A DNA stretch of 64,000 nucleotides from Anaerolineales bacterium (GTDB lineage: Bacteria > Chloroflexota > Anaerolineae > Anaerolineales > Villigracilaceae): contig JANJTV010000012.1 in assembly GCA_024710905.1 (NCBI GenBank), forward strand, positions 124,001-188,000, read 5' to 3'. Numbering within the stretch: position 1 is the first letter of the stretch; the number at the start of each line of letters is the position of its first letter. The position numbers and the translations under genes were made by a program. A model generated the notes under the pieces. The model did not search any database, had not been told where the DNA came from, and was given only the letters and a program-made list of their open reading frames with translations. This document shows positions 34,858 to 43,344 of the stretch, piece after piece.

Positions 34858-35778
34858 ATGAGCCACCCACACTCGTTGGCAGGCATCTATGCTGCCGCGT
34901 TGACCCCCCTGCGTGAAGATTTCTCGCCTGACATTGAAAGCCTGCCAGGCTACCTTAATTTCCTGGCCGGGCGCGGTTGCCATGGGGCATTATTGTTTGG
35001 CACCACTGGCGAAGGTCCTTCCTTCTCTGCAGAACAGCGGCAAGGCATGCTTACCGCCGCTTTGGCGGTGCGCCAGGTGCACCCGCAATTCCGCTTGCTG
35101 GCTGGCACCGGCACGCCCAGCCTGGATGAGAGCATTCGGCTGACCCGCATGGCGTTTGACCTTGGTTTCGATGGCGTGGTAACCCTTCCGCCGTTTTATT
35201 TTCGTAAGGCCAGCGACGACGGCCTGTTCACCTGGTACGACACGCTCATCAATAAAGCGGTTCCTGCTGGCGCATTCCTGCTTGGTTACCACATCCCTGT
35301 TCAGGCGGGCATTGGACTGACGCCTGGTTTGCTGGCCCGCCTTAAGGAAGCCCATCCGGAGAAGTTTGCCGGCATCAAAGATTCATCCGGTGACCCGCAG
35401 CATGCCGTTACCCTGGGTGCCCGATTTGGGGCTGACCTGCTGGTGCTGAACGGAAACGATGGCCTGGCTTTGCACGCGCTGGAACATCACGCCGCCGGCG
35501 CCATTACTGCTGTTGCCAATCTGTATTCCCCGGTGTTGCGACAAGTGTGGGATATCCACAGGCAGGGGTGCGATGCCCTAGAAGCCCAGCATGCCCTGAC
35601 TCAACGCCGCGACGTGCTGGATCGTTACCTGCCCTTCCCGCCCATCCTCAAGGCGTTGTTATCACGTCTGCATGGTTTTGCACATTGGCCGGTGATGCCG
35701 CCCCTGGCTCCGGCCGAAACGGAGATTGTAGAGAAAGCGCTGGCCGAACTCCGTGCATTGCCGGGAGGAGCCTTATGA
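34858..35778 (+). CDS. Dihydrodipicolinate synthase/N-acetylneuraminate lyase family
   Basis: 306-residue TIM-barrel aldolase. Conserved features: LFGTTGEGPSFS near residue 50, the Tyr in LGYHIPVQAG, and the Schiff-base Lys in KFAGIKDSSGD near residue 175. The family splits or joins keto acids through a Lys-bound imine. Whether this is DapA of lysine synthesis or another lyase cannot be told; no lysine genes are near. It starts two bases after the phosphoesterase stop and overlaps the next gene by four bases. Confidence 0.85.
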   Translation: MSHPHSLAGIYAAALTPLREDFSPDIESLPGYLNFLAGRGCHGALLFGTTGEGPSFSAEQRQGMLTAALAVRQVHPQFRLLAGTGTPSLDESIRLTRMAFDLGFDGVVTLPPFYFRKASDDGLFTWYDTLINKAVPAGAFLLGYHIPVQAGIGLTPGLLARLKEAHPEKFAGIKDSSGDPQHAVTLGARFGADLLVLNGNDGLALHALEHHAAGAITAVANLYSPVLRQVWDIHRQGCDALEAQHALTQRRDVLDRYLPFPPILKALLSRLHGFAHWPVMPPLAPAETEIVEKALAELRALPGGAL

Positions 35779-36596
35779 CCCAAACCTGGCGTCTTATAAT
35801 GGATGATGCGGCCAATGGCCCGTGGAACATGGCGGTGGATGAAGCCATTTTGGAGCACGCCGGGCGGGGCGAGAGCAGACCCACCTTGCGCCTGTATGCC
35901 TGGACCCCGGCCTGTCTCTCGCTGGGATATGCCCAACATTTTGCGGATGTGGATACCGCCAAACTGGTTGACCATGGCTGGCAGGTGGTACGCCGTCCGA
36001 CAGGTGGCAAGGCTATTTTGCATACTGATGAACTGACCTATTCTGTCACCGGCCCATCCGAGAATGAAATCCTTTCGGGCGGCGTGCTGGAAAGCTACAA
36101 TCGGCTGGCAAAGGCCCTGCTGGCGGCTGTCTCCAGCCTGGGGCTGCCAGTTCAGGTGCAGGCGCATGTGCCCGGAGCCGGGCTGGCAGACAACGGCCCG
36201 GTCTGTTTTGAAGTGCCGTCTGCCTATGAAATCACTGTGCACGGGAAAAAACTAATCGGCTCGGCTCAATCCCGCCGCAAGGAGGGGGTCTTGCAGCACG
36301 GGTCACTCCCATTGTATGGTGACCTGACCCGCATTACCCGGGCATTGGTTTTTGATAGCGAGGCAACCCGTGCCGATGTGGCTGAGCACCTGTTGGGCCG
36401 CGCAACCACTGTTGAAACCGCCCTCGGCGGGACCAGGGTTGGCTGGGAAACGGCGGCACAGGCTTTCGTACGCGCGTTCCGGGAGGCGCTGGGTATCAGA
36501 TTTGAAGATGGGGTGCTTTCTGCTTCGGAGGCAGCCCGAGCCAGGGACTTAGTGTTTCAAAAATATGAGCATGACGATTGGAACAAGCGTGTTTAA
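35775..36596 (+). CDS. Lipoate-protein ligase A/B family
   Basis: 273 residues of the biotin/lipoate ligase fold. RRPTGGKAILHTDELTYSV is the lipoyl-AMP binding motif, and AYEITVHGKKLIGSAQSRRKEGVLQHGSLPL is the LplA-type second motif. It attaches lipoate or octanoate to the E2 and GcvH proteins. The ATG at 35775 follows GGGAGGAGCCTT and overlaps the dapA-type gene stop; the frame opens earlier but those residues are not family-like. Whether it is LplA or octanoyltransferase LipM is unresolved. Confidence 0.87.
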   Translation: MTQTWRLIMDDAANGPWNMAVDEAILEHAGRGESRPTLRLYAWTPACLSLGYAQHFADVDTAKLVDHGWQVVRRPTGGKAILHTDELTYSVTGPSENEILSGGVLESYNRLAKALLAAVSSLGLPVQVQAHVPGAGLADNGPVCFEVPSAYEITVHGKKLIGSAQSRRKEGVLQHGSLPLYGDLTRITRALVFDSEATRADVAEHLLGRATTVETALGGTRVGWETAAQAFVRAFREALGIRFEDGVLSASEAARARDLVFQKYEHDDWNKRV

Positions 36597-36601
36597 CAAA
36601 A

Positions 36602-36628
36602 ACAGGGCGGGGTAAAACCCCGCCCTGT
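36602..36628. terminator. Bidirectional terminator
   Basis: ACAGGGCGGGG and CCCCGCCCTGT form a perfect 11-bp stem around TAAAA between convergent genes. A-rich sequence on the left would give a U-tract for the minus-strand transcript; the + side has only TCTATCT. Confidence 0.75.
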
Positions 36629-36642
36629 CTATCTAAGTGGAG

Positions 36643-37311
36643 TCATTTTATAAACGTAACCTGCGCATAACCAAGTGACTGGAAGAACTTGTACAGGAAC
36701 AACTCGGCGTTATTTTGCGCTTGCTCCAGGATGCCGTCTTCGAGGGCGGCTTTGAGAATTTCCTGCTCGGCACTCTGGCGGGCCAGGGTTTCCAGGTCAT
36801 TGATTCCTTTGGTCAGCAGACCTGTGTCACGGTCATAGACGTAGGATTTGTTATTGTCGAGGGTGGCAACAAACACTTCGGCGGCGGGCAAGCGCACAGT
36901 GAGTACGCCGTTGATGACCTGCATGTCGCCGGGCTGGATTTTTTCCATGTCGATTCCGGCGATCACTGTGCCATGGGCAACAAAGAGTAGTTTGTCGCCG
37001 AACAGGAAGGAAAAGCTCCCCTGACCGATCTCGGCAGTGATGACTTTCTCGATACTGTACTGGATCGTTTCAAGGCGCGCCAGGGCACGAATTTCGTTGA
37101 TGTAGGTGACCGGGTCGGGGATGATGGTGGGGGTGGGGTTCATTAACACGGATACCTGGGTTTGTAATGCGGCGTTACTTTCACGGAACGGGGAAACCGC
37201 ACCATCGATGGCGGCCTGGGCGCTTTGCTGAACCGACTGGACCATGTAATATGCTGCGCCAACGATGACCAGGATGAGGATCAGCAACAGGAAAGTGGCA
37301 AATTTGTTCAT
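36643..37311 (-). CDS. DUF4230 membrane-anchored protein
   Basis: 222 residues: an N-terminal membrane helix (FATFLLLILILVIVGAAYYMV), a coiled linker with Pro-rich PTPTIIPDP, then LARLETIQYSIEKVITAEIG and the domain FGDKLLFVAHGTVIAGIDMEKI, which is the DUF4230 pattern. The C-terminal part is helical (EQEILKAALEDGILEQAQNNAEL). Function unknown; probably faces the outside. AAGGAG precedes the ATG. The 235-bp gap to phnD holds the promoter and operator described next. Confidence 0.82.
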   Translation of the reverse strand: MNKFATFLLLILILVIVGAAYYMVQSVQQSAQAAIDGAVSPFRESNAALQTQVSVLMNPTPTIIPDPVTYINEIRALARLETIQYSIEKVITAEIGQGSFSFLFGDKLLFVAHGTVIAGIDMEKIQPGDMQVINGVLTVRLPAAEVFVATLDNNKSYVYDRDTGLLTKGINDLETLARQSAEQEILKAALEDGILEQAQNNAELFLYKFFQSLGYAQVTFIK

Positions 37312-37399
37312 TTATTTCTCCTTACTCGCTCTAAGACGAACAGGGCAAGATTATCCTTCATTTTACAGAACAATAACTTAATTTTAAGGAAGAATATCC

Positions 37400-37428
37400 T
37401 TGCTGTATTGTTAACATCGGTTTATGAT
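37400..37428 (+). promoter_or_regulatory. Promoter of phosphonate-type ABC transporter operon
   Basis: TTGCTG (37400-37405), 17-bp spacer, TATGAT (37423-37428). The predicted start is at about 37435, leaving a leader of about 112 nt before the binding-protein gene. The leader contains a small hairpin (ATGCC/GGCAT near 37500) and AGGAG before the ATG. Confidence 0.6.
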
Positions 37429-37434
37429 AAAAAG

Positions 37435-37454
37435 TGGAAAGCGATCGCTTTCCA
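37435..37454 (+). promoter_or_regulatory. 20-bp perfect palindromic operator candidate
   Basis: TGGAAAGCGATCGCTTTCCA reads the same on both strands and begins exactly where transcription is predicted to start. A repressor dimer bound here would block initiation or elongation. The central CG and flanking AAA/TTT resemble LacI-type operators. I saw no second copy in the window, and no repressor gene is adjacent. Confidence 0.7.
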
Positions 37455-37546
37455 TGCCTGGATACTATCACAGAATGGTAGGAATACTTTCGGTGATACA
37501 TGCCGTGGCATAACCTAGTTCTTCATTTTCAACAGGAGAAGAGACC

Positions 37547-38680
37547 ATGAAGAAAACGTTGTACATTTTGTTTGGCTTGCTGGTAATGACCAGCATGGTG
37601 CTGGCGGCATGCGCCCCGGCTGCCCCGGCTGCGACCGAAGAAGCTGCACCGTCTTCGGCGGTGGAAGAGTCATCCTCTGCCGCTCCGGAGCCCACTGAAG
37701 AACCGGCCCCCGCCATCGGTTCCCCTGAGCATCCCATCAAGGTGTTGTTCGTTCCATCTGTTGATGCGAATGTCATTGTGACCGGTGGCGAAGTAATGGC
37801 TGCTGCCCTCAACGAAGCCACTGGCCTGACCTTTGAAGTGGTGGTGCCGACTTCCTACGCTGCTACCATTGAGGAAATGTGCGCATCCCCGACTGATACG
37901 ATGGCCTTTATTCCTGGCTTGGGCTACGCCATCGCCAGTGAGCAATGTGGCGTAGATGTTGCCTTTAAGGCTGTCCGCTTTGGTTACCCGGTGTACTGGG
38001 CTCAGTACGTCGTTGCCCGCGACAGCGAATACCAGACCCTGGCCGACCTCGAAGGTGCCACATGGGGTTATGGCGAAGCCACTTCCACTTCTGGTTATAT
38101 GGTTCCTTTCCTTGAACTGGCAGAAGCAGGTATTACTACTGGCGAGCAGGTTCAGACCGGCGGCCACAACCAGACCATCCTGGCTGTTTACAACGGCGAG
38201 GTTGATTTCGGTACCACTTTCTATAGTGTGCCGCTCAACCCGGAAGGCGCTCCTGTCTTCACTTATGAGCAGTATGTGGCGGGTGAAATCACGGATCTCT
38301 CCCAGTATGAAGTCCCTGCCGAGACGATTGAAAACTGCGCCCCGAATGCTGAGGGAAACCGCCTGTTCTGTGATGGTTACCGCATCCTGGATGCCCGCGC
38401 AAATGTCCGCGCCGAAGCCCCGGATGTAGTCCAGAAGGTTCGCATCCTGGCCATCTCCCAGGCTGTGCCGAATGACACCCTGTCCTTCAGTGCTGAGTTC
38501 CCGGCTGAATTGCGCGCCCAGATTGAAGCTGCCCTGCTCGCGTTTGCTGAAACCGATGCCTGGGAAGCCTCGATTGGTAATGCCGATTTCTACGGCTGGT
38601 CTGGCATTTTGCCTGCCACCGATGCCGAATACGATGTGATTCGTGCGATGGTTGCTGCCACCGGCTACGAAGTCGAATAA
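37547..38680 (+). CDS. phnD: Phosphate/phosphite/phosphonate ABC transporter binding lipoprotein
   Basis: 377 residues. Signal peptide with lipobox VLAAC, lipidated Cys22, then an Ala/Glu/Pro/Ser-rich tether (about 23-58). The binding fold starts HPIKVLFVPSVDANVIVTGGEVMAAALNEATG and continues TMAFIPGLGYAIA, LEGATWGYGEATSTSGYM and VDFGTTFYS, the PhnD/PtxB pattern. It captures phosphonate, phosphite or a related oxyanion outside the cell. Four Cys may form disulphides. The exact ligand cannot be read, and no C-P lyase or phosphite dehydrogenase gene is in the window. Confidence 0.88.
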   Translation: MKKTLYILFGLLVMTSMVLAACAPAAPAATEEAAPSSAVEESSSAAPEPTEEPAPAIGSPEHPIKVLFVPSVDANVIVTGGEVMAAALNEATGLTFEVVVPTSYAATIEEMCASPTDTMAFIPGLGYAIASEQCGVDVAFKAVRFGYPVYWAQYVVARDSEYQTLADLEGATWGYGEATSTSGYMVPFLELAEAGITTGEQVQTGGHNQTILAVYNGEVDFGTTFYSVPLNPEGAPVFTYEQYVAGEITDLSQYEVPAETIENCAPNAEGNRLFCDGYRILDARANVRAEAPDVVQKVRILAISQAVPNDTLSFSAEFPAELRAQIEAALLAFAETDAWEASIGNADFYGWSGILPATDAEYDVIRAMVAATGYEVE

Positions 38681-38697
38681 TTACCTGGTACGTTCCC

Positions 38698-38726
38698 GGG
38701 GCAGGGTTGGTCAACAACCCTGCCCC
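38698..38726 (+). other. Stem-loop between phnD and phnC
   Basis: GGGGCAGGGTTG and its complement form a 12-bp stem around GTCAA, with no T-tract. Such structures after ABC binding-protein genes are known to stabilise the upstream mRNA or partly terminate, giving more binding protein than transporter. Confidence 0.7.
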
Positions 38727-38805
38727 ACTTCTTACTAATTGAAAGTTGGTCGAGCCAGCTGGGAATTAATTCGTGCTGGAAAACTGGTTGACGGGAAATT
38801 AAACT

Positions 38806-39558
38806 ATGTTGCAAATAAAAAACCTGACCAAGATTTATGATGGCGGCGTGAAGGCGCTGGACAATGTCAGTTTTGACGTGCCGGATGGGCAATTCCTTGC
38901 GGTGATTGGCCTGAGTGGTTCGGGGAAATCTACTTTGTTGCGTTGCATTAATCGGCTGATTGAACCAACCGAAGGGAAAATTCTCTGGAACGGGCAGGAT
39001 GTTACTTCCGCCTCGCAGGAGGAGATGCGTCGCATCCGGCGGCAGATTGGTATGGTCTTCCAGCATTTTAACCTTGTGCACCGTTCCAAGGTAATCACCA
39101 ATGTGTTGGCCGGGAGGCTGGGGTACGTTAACCCGGCCTGGAGTTTAATTGACCGTTTCCCCGGGGCAGATGTTGAAAAAGCCATTCATCAATTGGAGCG
39201 GGTAGGCATTGCTGAAAAAGCCTTCCAGCGTGCCGACGAACTCAGCGGCGGGCAGCAACAACGTGTGGGGATTGCCCGGGCCTTGATGCAGGATCCAAAG
39301 ATGATATTGGCCGATGAACCGGTCGCCAGCCTTGACCCGGTACTGGCTCACAGCATTATGTCTCACCTGGAAGATATTAATAAAAAAGACGGGGTTACAG
39401 TTTTGTGCAGCCTGCACTTCCTTGATCTGGTACATCGTTATGCAGATCGTGTGATTGCCCTCAACGAAGGTAAGGTGGTCTTTGAGGGGTTGCCCAAGGA
39501 TATTGATGACAAGAAATTCAAAGATATTTATGGCCGTGATGCCGAGCGGGTAGGGTAG
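38806..39558 (+). CDS. phnC: Phosphonate-type ABC transporter ATP-binding protein
   Basis: 250 residues with Walker [10 protein letters not shown] near residue 36, Q-loop [12 protein letters not shown] signature [15 protein letters not shown], Walker [14 protein letters not shown] and the switch His in CSLHFLDL. The insertion [27 protein letters not shown] after the Q-loop is typical of PhnC. It powers import with PhnE. No strong ribosome binding site precedes the ATG; the 125-bp gap after phnD holds the stem-loop above. Confidence 0.94.
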   Translation: MLQIKNLTKIYDGGVKALDNVSFDVPDGQFLAVIGLSGSGKSTLLRCINRLIEPTEGKILWNGQDVTSASQEEMRRIRRQIGMVFQHFNLVHRSKVITNVLAGRLGYVNPAWSLIDRFPGADVEKAIHQLERVGIAEKAFQRADELSGGQQQRVGIARALMQDPKMILADEPVASLDPVLAHSIMSHLEDINKKDGVTVLCSLHFLDLVHRYADRVIALNEGKVVFEGLPKDIDDKKFKDIYGRDAERVG

Positions 39559-39564
39559 GTCACA

Positions 39565-41400
39565 ATGAATAATCACAACAAACCATCCATCTGGAGATCC
39601 CTTGGCGTTGGCCTGGTCACGTTCCTCGGGCTGGCGATCCTTGCCTACGGTTTCCAGGTCACCCGGGTAGATCTGGAAGAACTCCGCAGCGAGAATCGAC
39701 AGCAAAGCCTGGTACGTGTTATGCGCGCCCTGGCCAGCCCGGAAATTTTTGCATATGACCAGGTTGAAGAAATTGTTAATCATCCCATTTATGTTCCTTG
39801 CCAGCCCGGGAGCGAAACACCTGTCGTGGCACAGGATTCTTCCCAACCCTATGTTGTTCTGACGCCGGGTTGTGCTGCGCCTGGCGAAACGGTCCAGGTG
39901 GAAGGATTCAATTTTGCGCCATTTACAACCGGACCGGTGCGTTTTGTGCCTGGTAGCGACCCTAACAATATCGTTACATTAGGACGCGAGAACGCCACAA
40001 CAGATGCTGACGGGTATTTTGTTTTGAGCTTGCAGATGCCTGACCGCCCAAGTGATGATGTTCAATACATTCGCGTGTTATTGCGCCGCAACGTGGGCGC
40101 TGTGTATTTTAGCCGCACAGCGCTCGAAACCTGGGATAAGATCGTTGAAACAGTATTCCTGGCATTGTTGGCCACTATTATTGGAACAATCCTGGCCATT
40201 CCGCTGAGTTTTATCGCTGCGCGCAACCTGATGAAATCGGTTAAAAGTCCGTTGGCAAGTATTGCCTTATCTGTTTTGGGCTGGCCAATAGGCATTGTCC
40301 TCGGTTATGTGATTGTCAATTGGATAGGCACATTTAGTACGACCTATGCATCAGCCACATGGCTTAATCTGGTTAGCGTTATTGTTTCCCCGGTGGCGAT
40401 CTCTTATGGGTTGCGCTGGGCTTTGCCACAGGAGGAAAGACCACATCCAAGCCTGGGCGTGCAATTTGCCCGCATGGTTGCGGTGTTTGTTTCTGTCCTG
40501 CTTGGCTTCTTTGGCCTGTTTCAGCTTGCCAACCTTGCGATGAGCGTCGGGACTTATTTGCAATCCTCCCTGGGTTCTTTCGGTTTCCTGGGATATTTCC
40601 TGTTTCAACTGGGCGATATTGTTCTGGTGATAACTCCCGTGTTAGGTGCGCTGGCTGCAGGCGGTACGGTGGGGAATTTCTTTGGCCGCATTGGTCAGTT
40701 CGCCTCTGAGAAGTTGGCTCTTGCTGCCCTTAAGGGGTTGAATCTGATCTTAACACCCCTGGCCGGTGCGTTAATCCTCGGTTTGTTGGGGCAGGCAGTG
40801 GAGTGGCTTTACGTAATTGGTGACCAGGTTTACACCTTGTGGCTCCCTGCTGGTGTAGGCGCTGCCCTGGGATTGCTGCTGGCACTGTTTACCAGTCCTA
40901 AAGAGTCACTGCCAATTGGCCTGGTGATTTATACGGTTACCCGTACACTGCTTAACGGTTTACGCTCTGTCGAAGCATTGGTCATGGCGATTGTGTTCGT
41001 CATTGCGGTGGGGATTGGCCCGTTTGCTGGTGTCATGGCATTGGGGCTACATACCATTGTCAGCCTGGCAAAACTCTACTCGGAACAGGTGGAAAGCATT
41101 GCATCCGGCCCGCTGGAAGCCATCGAAGCGACCGGCGCCAATCGCCTGCAGACCATCATCTATGCGGTCATTCCACAAATTGTTCCGCCTTATATCTCAT
41201 ACACAATGTATCGCTGGGATATCAATGTCCGTATGTCGACCATCATTGGTTTTGTGGGTGGTGGTGGCATCGGTTTTCTGCTCCAGCAGAATATCAATTT
41301 ACTTAACTACACTGCGGCCAGCACCCAAATGCTTGCCATCGCGGTTGTCGTTTCCCTGATGGATTACATCAGTTCAGAGATGCGTGAACGCGTTGTATAA
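39565..41400 (+). CDS. phnE: Phosphonate-type ABC permease, enlarged
   Basis: 611 residues, more than twice a usual PhnE. Order: an N-terminal helix (about 10-30); an extracytoplasmic region (about 75-170) containing a TIG/IPT-like beta domain (VVLTPGCAAPGETVQVEGFNF); the first permease segment (ETVFLALLATIIGTILAIPLSFIAARN, about 190-220); about 230 residues with several extra helices; then the rest of the permease with the ABC-coupling loop EAIEATGANRLQTIIYAVIPQI. It forms the membrane channel with PhnC. The split permease and added outer domain are unusual. It starts six bases after phnC. Confidence 0.88.
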   Translation: MNNHNKPSIWRSLGVGLVTFLGLAILAYGFQVTRVDLEELRSENRQQSLVRVMRALASPEIFAYDQVEEIVNHPIYVPCQPGSETPVVAQDSSQPYVVLTPGCAAPGETVQVEGFNFAPFTTGPVRFVPGSDPNNIVTLGRENATTDADGYFVLSLQMPDRPSDDVQYIRVLLRRNVGAVYFSRTALETWDKIVETVFLALLATIIGTILAIPLSFIAARNLMKSVKSPLASIALSVLGWPIGIVLGYVIVNWIGTFSTTYASATWLNLVSVIVSPVAISYGLRWALPQEERPHPSLGVQFARMVAVFVSVLLGFFGLFQLANLAMSVGTYLQSSLGSFGFLGYFLFQLGDIVLVITPVLGALAAGGTVGNFFGRIGQFASEKLALAALKGLNLILTPLAGALILGLLGQAVEWLYVIGDQVYTLWLPAGVGAALGLLLALFTSPKESLPIGLVIYTVTRTLLNGLRSVEALVMAIVFVIAVGIGPFAGVMALGLHTIVSLAKLYSEQVESIASGPLEAIEATGANRLQTIIYAVIPQIVPPYISYTMYRWDINVRMSTIIGFVGGGGIGFLLQQNINLLNYTAASTQMLAIAVVVSLMDYISSEMRERVV

Positions 41401-41425
41401 CCATTTGTTGTTGCATTAGAGTTTT

Positions 41426-41457
41426 ATCAGCGCCGGAAAACCCGGCGCTGATTTTTT
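41426..41457 (+). terminator. Terminator of phnDCE operon
   Basis: ATCAGCGCCGG and CCGGCGCTGAT form a perfect 11-bp stem around AAAAC, followed by six T. The next gene's -10 begins only three bases later. Confidence 0.92.
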
Positions 41458-41459
41458 GA

Positions 41460-41465
41460 TACAAT
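41460..41465 (+). promoter_or_regulatory. -10 element for leaderless SanA-like mRNA
   Basis: TACAAT ends seven bases before the ATG at 41473. Any -35 would lie inside the preceding terminator stem; none is obvious. Confidence 0.5.
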
Positions 41466-41472
41466 TCTTTTC

Positions 41473-42150
41473 ATGCTTAAGAAAATTTTACAAATACTTT
41501 CCAAAGTTCTCTGGTATCTGATGTTGGGCGGGGTCGCGGTGGTGATTGTTTCACGCTCTGTGACAGGCCTAAACAGTTGGGTGCGAGTCTACCCTGCCAG
41601 TGATGTGCCTGAGCGCCCTGTGGCAATTATTTTTGGCGCTGGGCTGACACGTAGTGGCGGCGCCTCGGCTGTATTACGCGATCGTGTACAAACTGCAGCT
41701 GACCTGTATTTTGCGGGGAAGGTTCAAAAATTGCTTATGAGTGGCGATAACCGGTTCGAAAACTACAATGAACCGGCCGCCATGAAGGAATATGCCATCT
41801 CATTGGGTGTGCCTGCTGATGATATTGTCCTAGATTATGCAGGCCAGCGCACCTACGACACCTGCTATCGTGCCAGGGAAATCTTTGGTGTGCAGGAGGC
41901 GGTCCTGATTACCCAATCGTTCCATATGCCGCGCGCTGTATACCTGTGCAATTCCATGGGAATTGATGCTGTAGGCGTTGTTGCCGAGAATTATAATTAC
42001 CGGCGCTCGTCCCTGTTTTTTTGGAACATCCGTGAATTGGCTGCCACTGTGGCAGCCCTGGTTGATGTTCACATCACCCGCCCGGTTCCCATCTTAGGCC
42101 AGCCTGAGCCTATTTTCACTGAGAACATCCCGGCAACAAAAACGCAATAG
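41473..42150 (+). CDS. SanA/YdcF-like DUF218 protein
   Basis: 225 residues: an N-terminal membrane helix (VLWYLMLGGVAVVIVSRSV), then the DUF218 fold with VAIIFGAGLTRSGGASAVLRDRVQTAADLYFAGK, LLMSGDNR, YNEPAAMKEYAISLGVPADDIVLDYAGQRTYDT and VLITQSFHMPRAVYLC. E. coli SanA affects envelope permeability; the enzymatic function of the family is not established. It is followed by an HD hydrolase gene with its own AGGAG site. Confidence 0.88.
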   Translation: MLKKILQILSKVLWYLMLGGVAVVIVSRSVTGLNSWVRVYPASDVPERPVAIIFGAGLTRSGGASAVLRDRVQTAADLYFAGKVQKLLMSGDNRFENYNEPAAMKEYAISLGVPADDIVLDYAGQRTYDTCYRAREIFGVQEAVLITQSFHMPRAVYLCNSMGIDAVGVVAENYNYRRSSLFFWNIRELAATVAALVDVHITRPVPILGQPEPIFTENIPATKTQ

Positions 42151-42157
42151 GAGACTT

Positions 42158-42727
42158 ATGACCCGCGAAGAAGCTCTTGCCATTGTCCGTGAACACGTCA
42201 AGAATGAAGGTCTGGTGCGCCATATGCTGGCGGTCGAGGCCGCCATGGCCTTTTATGCCGAAAAACTCGGCGAGGATGTTGAAACCTGGCGTGTGGTTGG
42301 CTTGCTGCACGATTACGATTGGGAAATCCATCCCACACTCGAAGAACATCCCCAGGCAGGCATCGCTTACCTGCGTGAGCGCGGTGTGGATGAAACTATC
42401 CTGCGTGCCATCCTATCCCATGCCGACCATACTAACACCCCGCGCCAGACTCATATGGAAAAAGCCTTGTATGCCTGCGACGAAATTACTGGTTTCCTGA
42501 CAGCCGTGGCCCTGGTGCGTCCCTCCCGATCCATCCTCGACCTAGAGGTCTCCTCGGCCAGGAAAAAATGGAAGGACCGTGCCTTTGCCGCCGGGGCTAG
42601 TCGTGAAGACATTGAACGTTCTGCCGAAGAATTTGGCATCGACATCTGGGAACATGTTGGCAATGTCATCACTGCTATGCGCCGTGCCGCGCCAGACCTC
42701 GGGCTGGTAGGCAACTTCCAGCAATAG
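42158..42727 (+). CDS. HD-domain hydrolase
   Basis: 189 residues. The metal ligands of an HD phosphohydrolase are in LVRHMLAVEAAM (first His), VVGLLHDYDWEIHP (HD pair) and ILSHADHTNTPRQTHMEKALYACDEITGF (later His and Asp). Substrate is unknown; small HD proteins of this type act on nucleotides or related phosphates. TAGGAGACTT precedes the ATG, seven bases after the SanA-like gene, so the two are co-transcribed. Confidence 0.87.
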   Translation: MTREEALAIVREHVKNEGLVRHMLAVEAAMAFYAEKLGEDVETWRVVGLLHDYDWEIHPTLEEHPQAGIAYLRERGVDETILRAILSHADHTNTPRQTHMEKALYACDEITGFLTAVALVRPSRSILDLEVSSARKKWKDRAFAAGASREDIERSAEEFGIDIWEHVGNVITAMRRAAPDLGLVGNFQQ

Positions 42728-42730
42728 TTC

Positions 42731-42736
42731 TATAAT
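42731..42736 (+). promoter_or_regulatory. -10 element upstream of TPR membrane protein
   Basis: TATAAT four bases after the HD gene stop. The predicted start near 42743 lies just before the CAGGAG ribosome binding site of the following gene. Confidence 0.45.
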
Positions 42737-42761
42737 AAGGGTGTTCAGGAGAACACTCATT

Positions 42762-43286
42762 TTGTTCAACGACGACCTCAGCCCACTCCAAAAAGGTATC
42801 GAAGCCATGCAAGCCGGGCGCAATTTACAGGCGCTCGAGTATTTCAAGCAGGCACTCCAACAAGACTCGCGCAACTCGCAGGCCTGGCTGGGGATTGCCA
42901 GCCTGGTGGATGACCCGGATCGAAAACGCTTTTGCTACCAGAAAGTGTTGGAATTTGACCCCGGCAACTCCTTTGCGAAATTATCCCTGCAAGAGATGGA
43001 TGCCCCGCCGGATGAGCCCATGTTCTCCTTTCCGGCGCCAACGGTTACGATTGGCTCCCCCGAGCCGCCTCCCGTTTCGGTGGGACCATCTGTTCCCGCG
43101 CCCATCTTTGAGCAGCCCGCCCCGAAGCCAACCCTTGGGCGTACCTCCTCTCAAAAATTCCGTCGCGCCATCACTGTAGCAGACTCCATCCGCCGCGAGG
43201 GGCGAGCTGCCAACCTGATCGCCCTGTTATTGGCACTCTCCTTCCTTGTAGGGGTGGCTATTATGTTATCCTGGTTGTTTGTATGA
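42762..43286 (+). CDS. TPR protein with C-terminal membrane anchor
   Basis: 174 residues from the TTG at 42762, placed nine bases after AGGAG; an ATT three bases earlier or a GTG at 42741 are alternatives. A TPR pair spans about 5-75 (GIEAMQAGRNLQALEYFKQAL and AWLGIASLVDDPDRKRFCYQKVLEFDPGN). A Pro-rich linker (about 80-125) follows, and a single C-terminal helix (NLIALLLALSFLVGVAIMLSWLFV) anchors it with the TPRs inside the cell. No partner is evident. Confidence 0.75.
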   Translation: MFNDDLSPLQKGIEAMQAGRNLQALEYFKQALQQDSRNSQAWLGIASLVDDPDRKRFCYQKVLEFDPGNSFAKLSLQEMDAPPDEPMFSFPAPTVTIGSPEPPPVSVGPSVPAPIFEQPAPKPTLGRTSSQKFRRAITVADSIRREGRAANLIALLLALSFLVGVAIMLSWLFV

Positions 43287-43302
43287 GTATCTATACTCAT
43301 CC

Positions 43303-43344
43303 AAACAAGACCCCCGTGCAGACTTTCTCACGGGGGTCTTGTTT
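43303..43344. terminator. Bidirectional terminator between TPR and gyrA genes
   Basis: A perfect 16-bp stem (43303-43318 with 43329-43344) around a ten-base loop. Its right arm overlaps the gyrA stop codon. It serves the + strand TPR gene and may also end gyrA transcription. Confidence 0.8.

Noticed and set aside
37441-37448. GCGATCGC as a HIP1-type dispersed repeat
   Set aside because: I noticed only this copy in 64 kb, and it forms the centre of a longer palindrome, so an operator explains it better than a repeat family.
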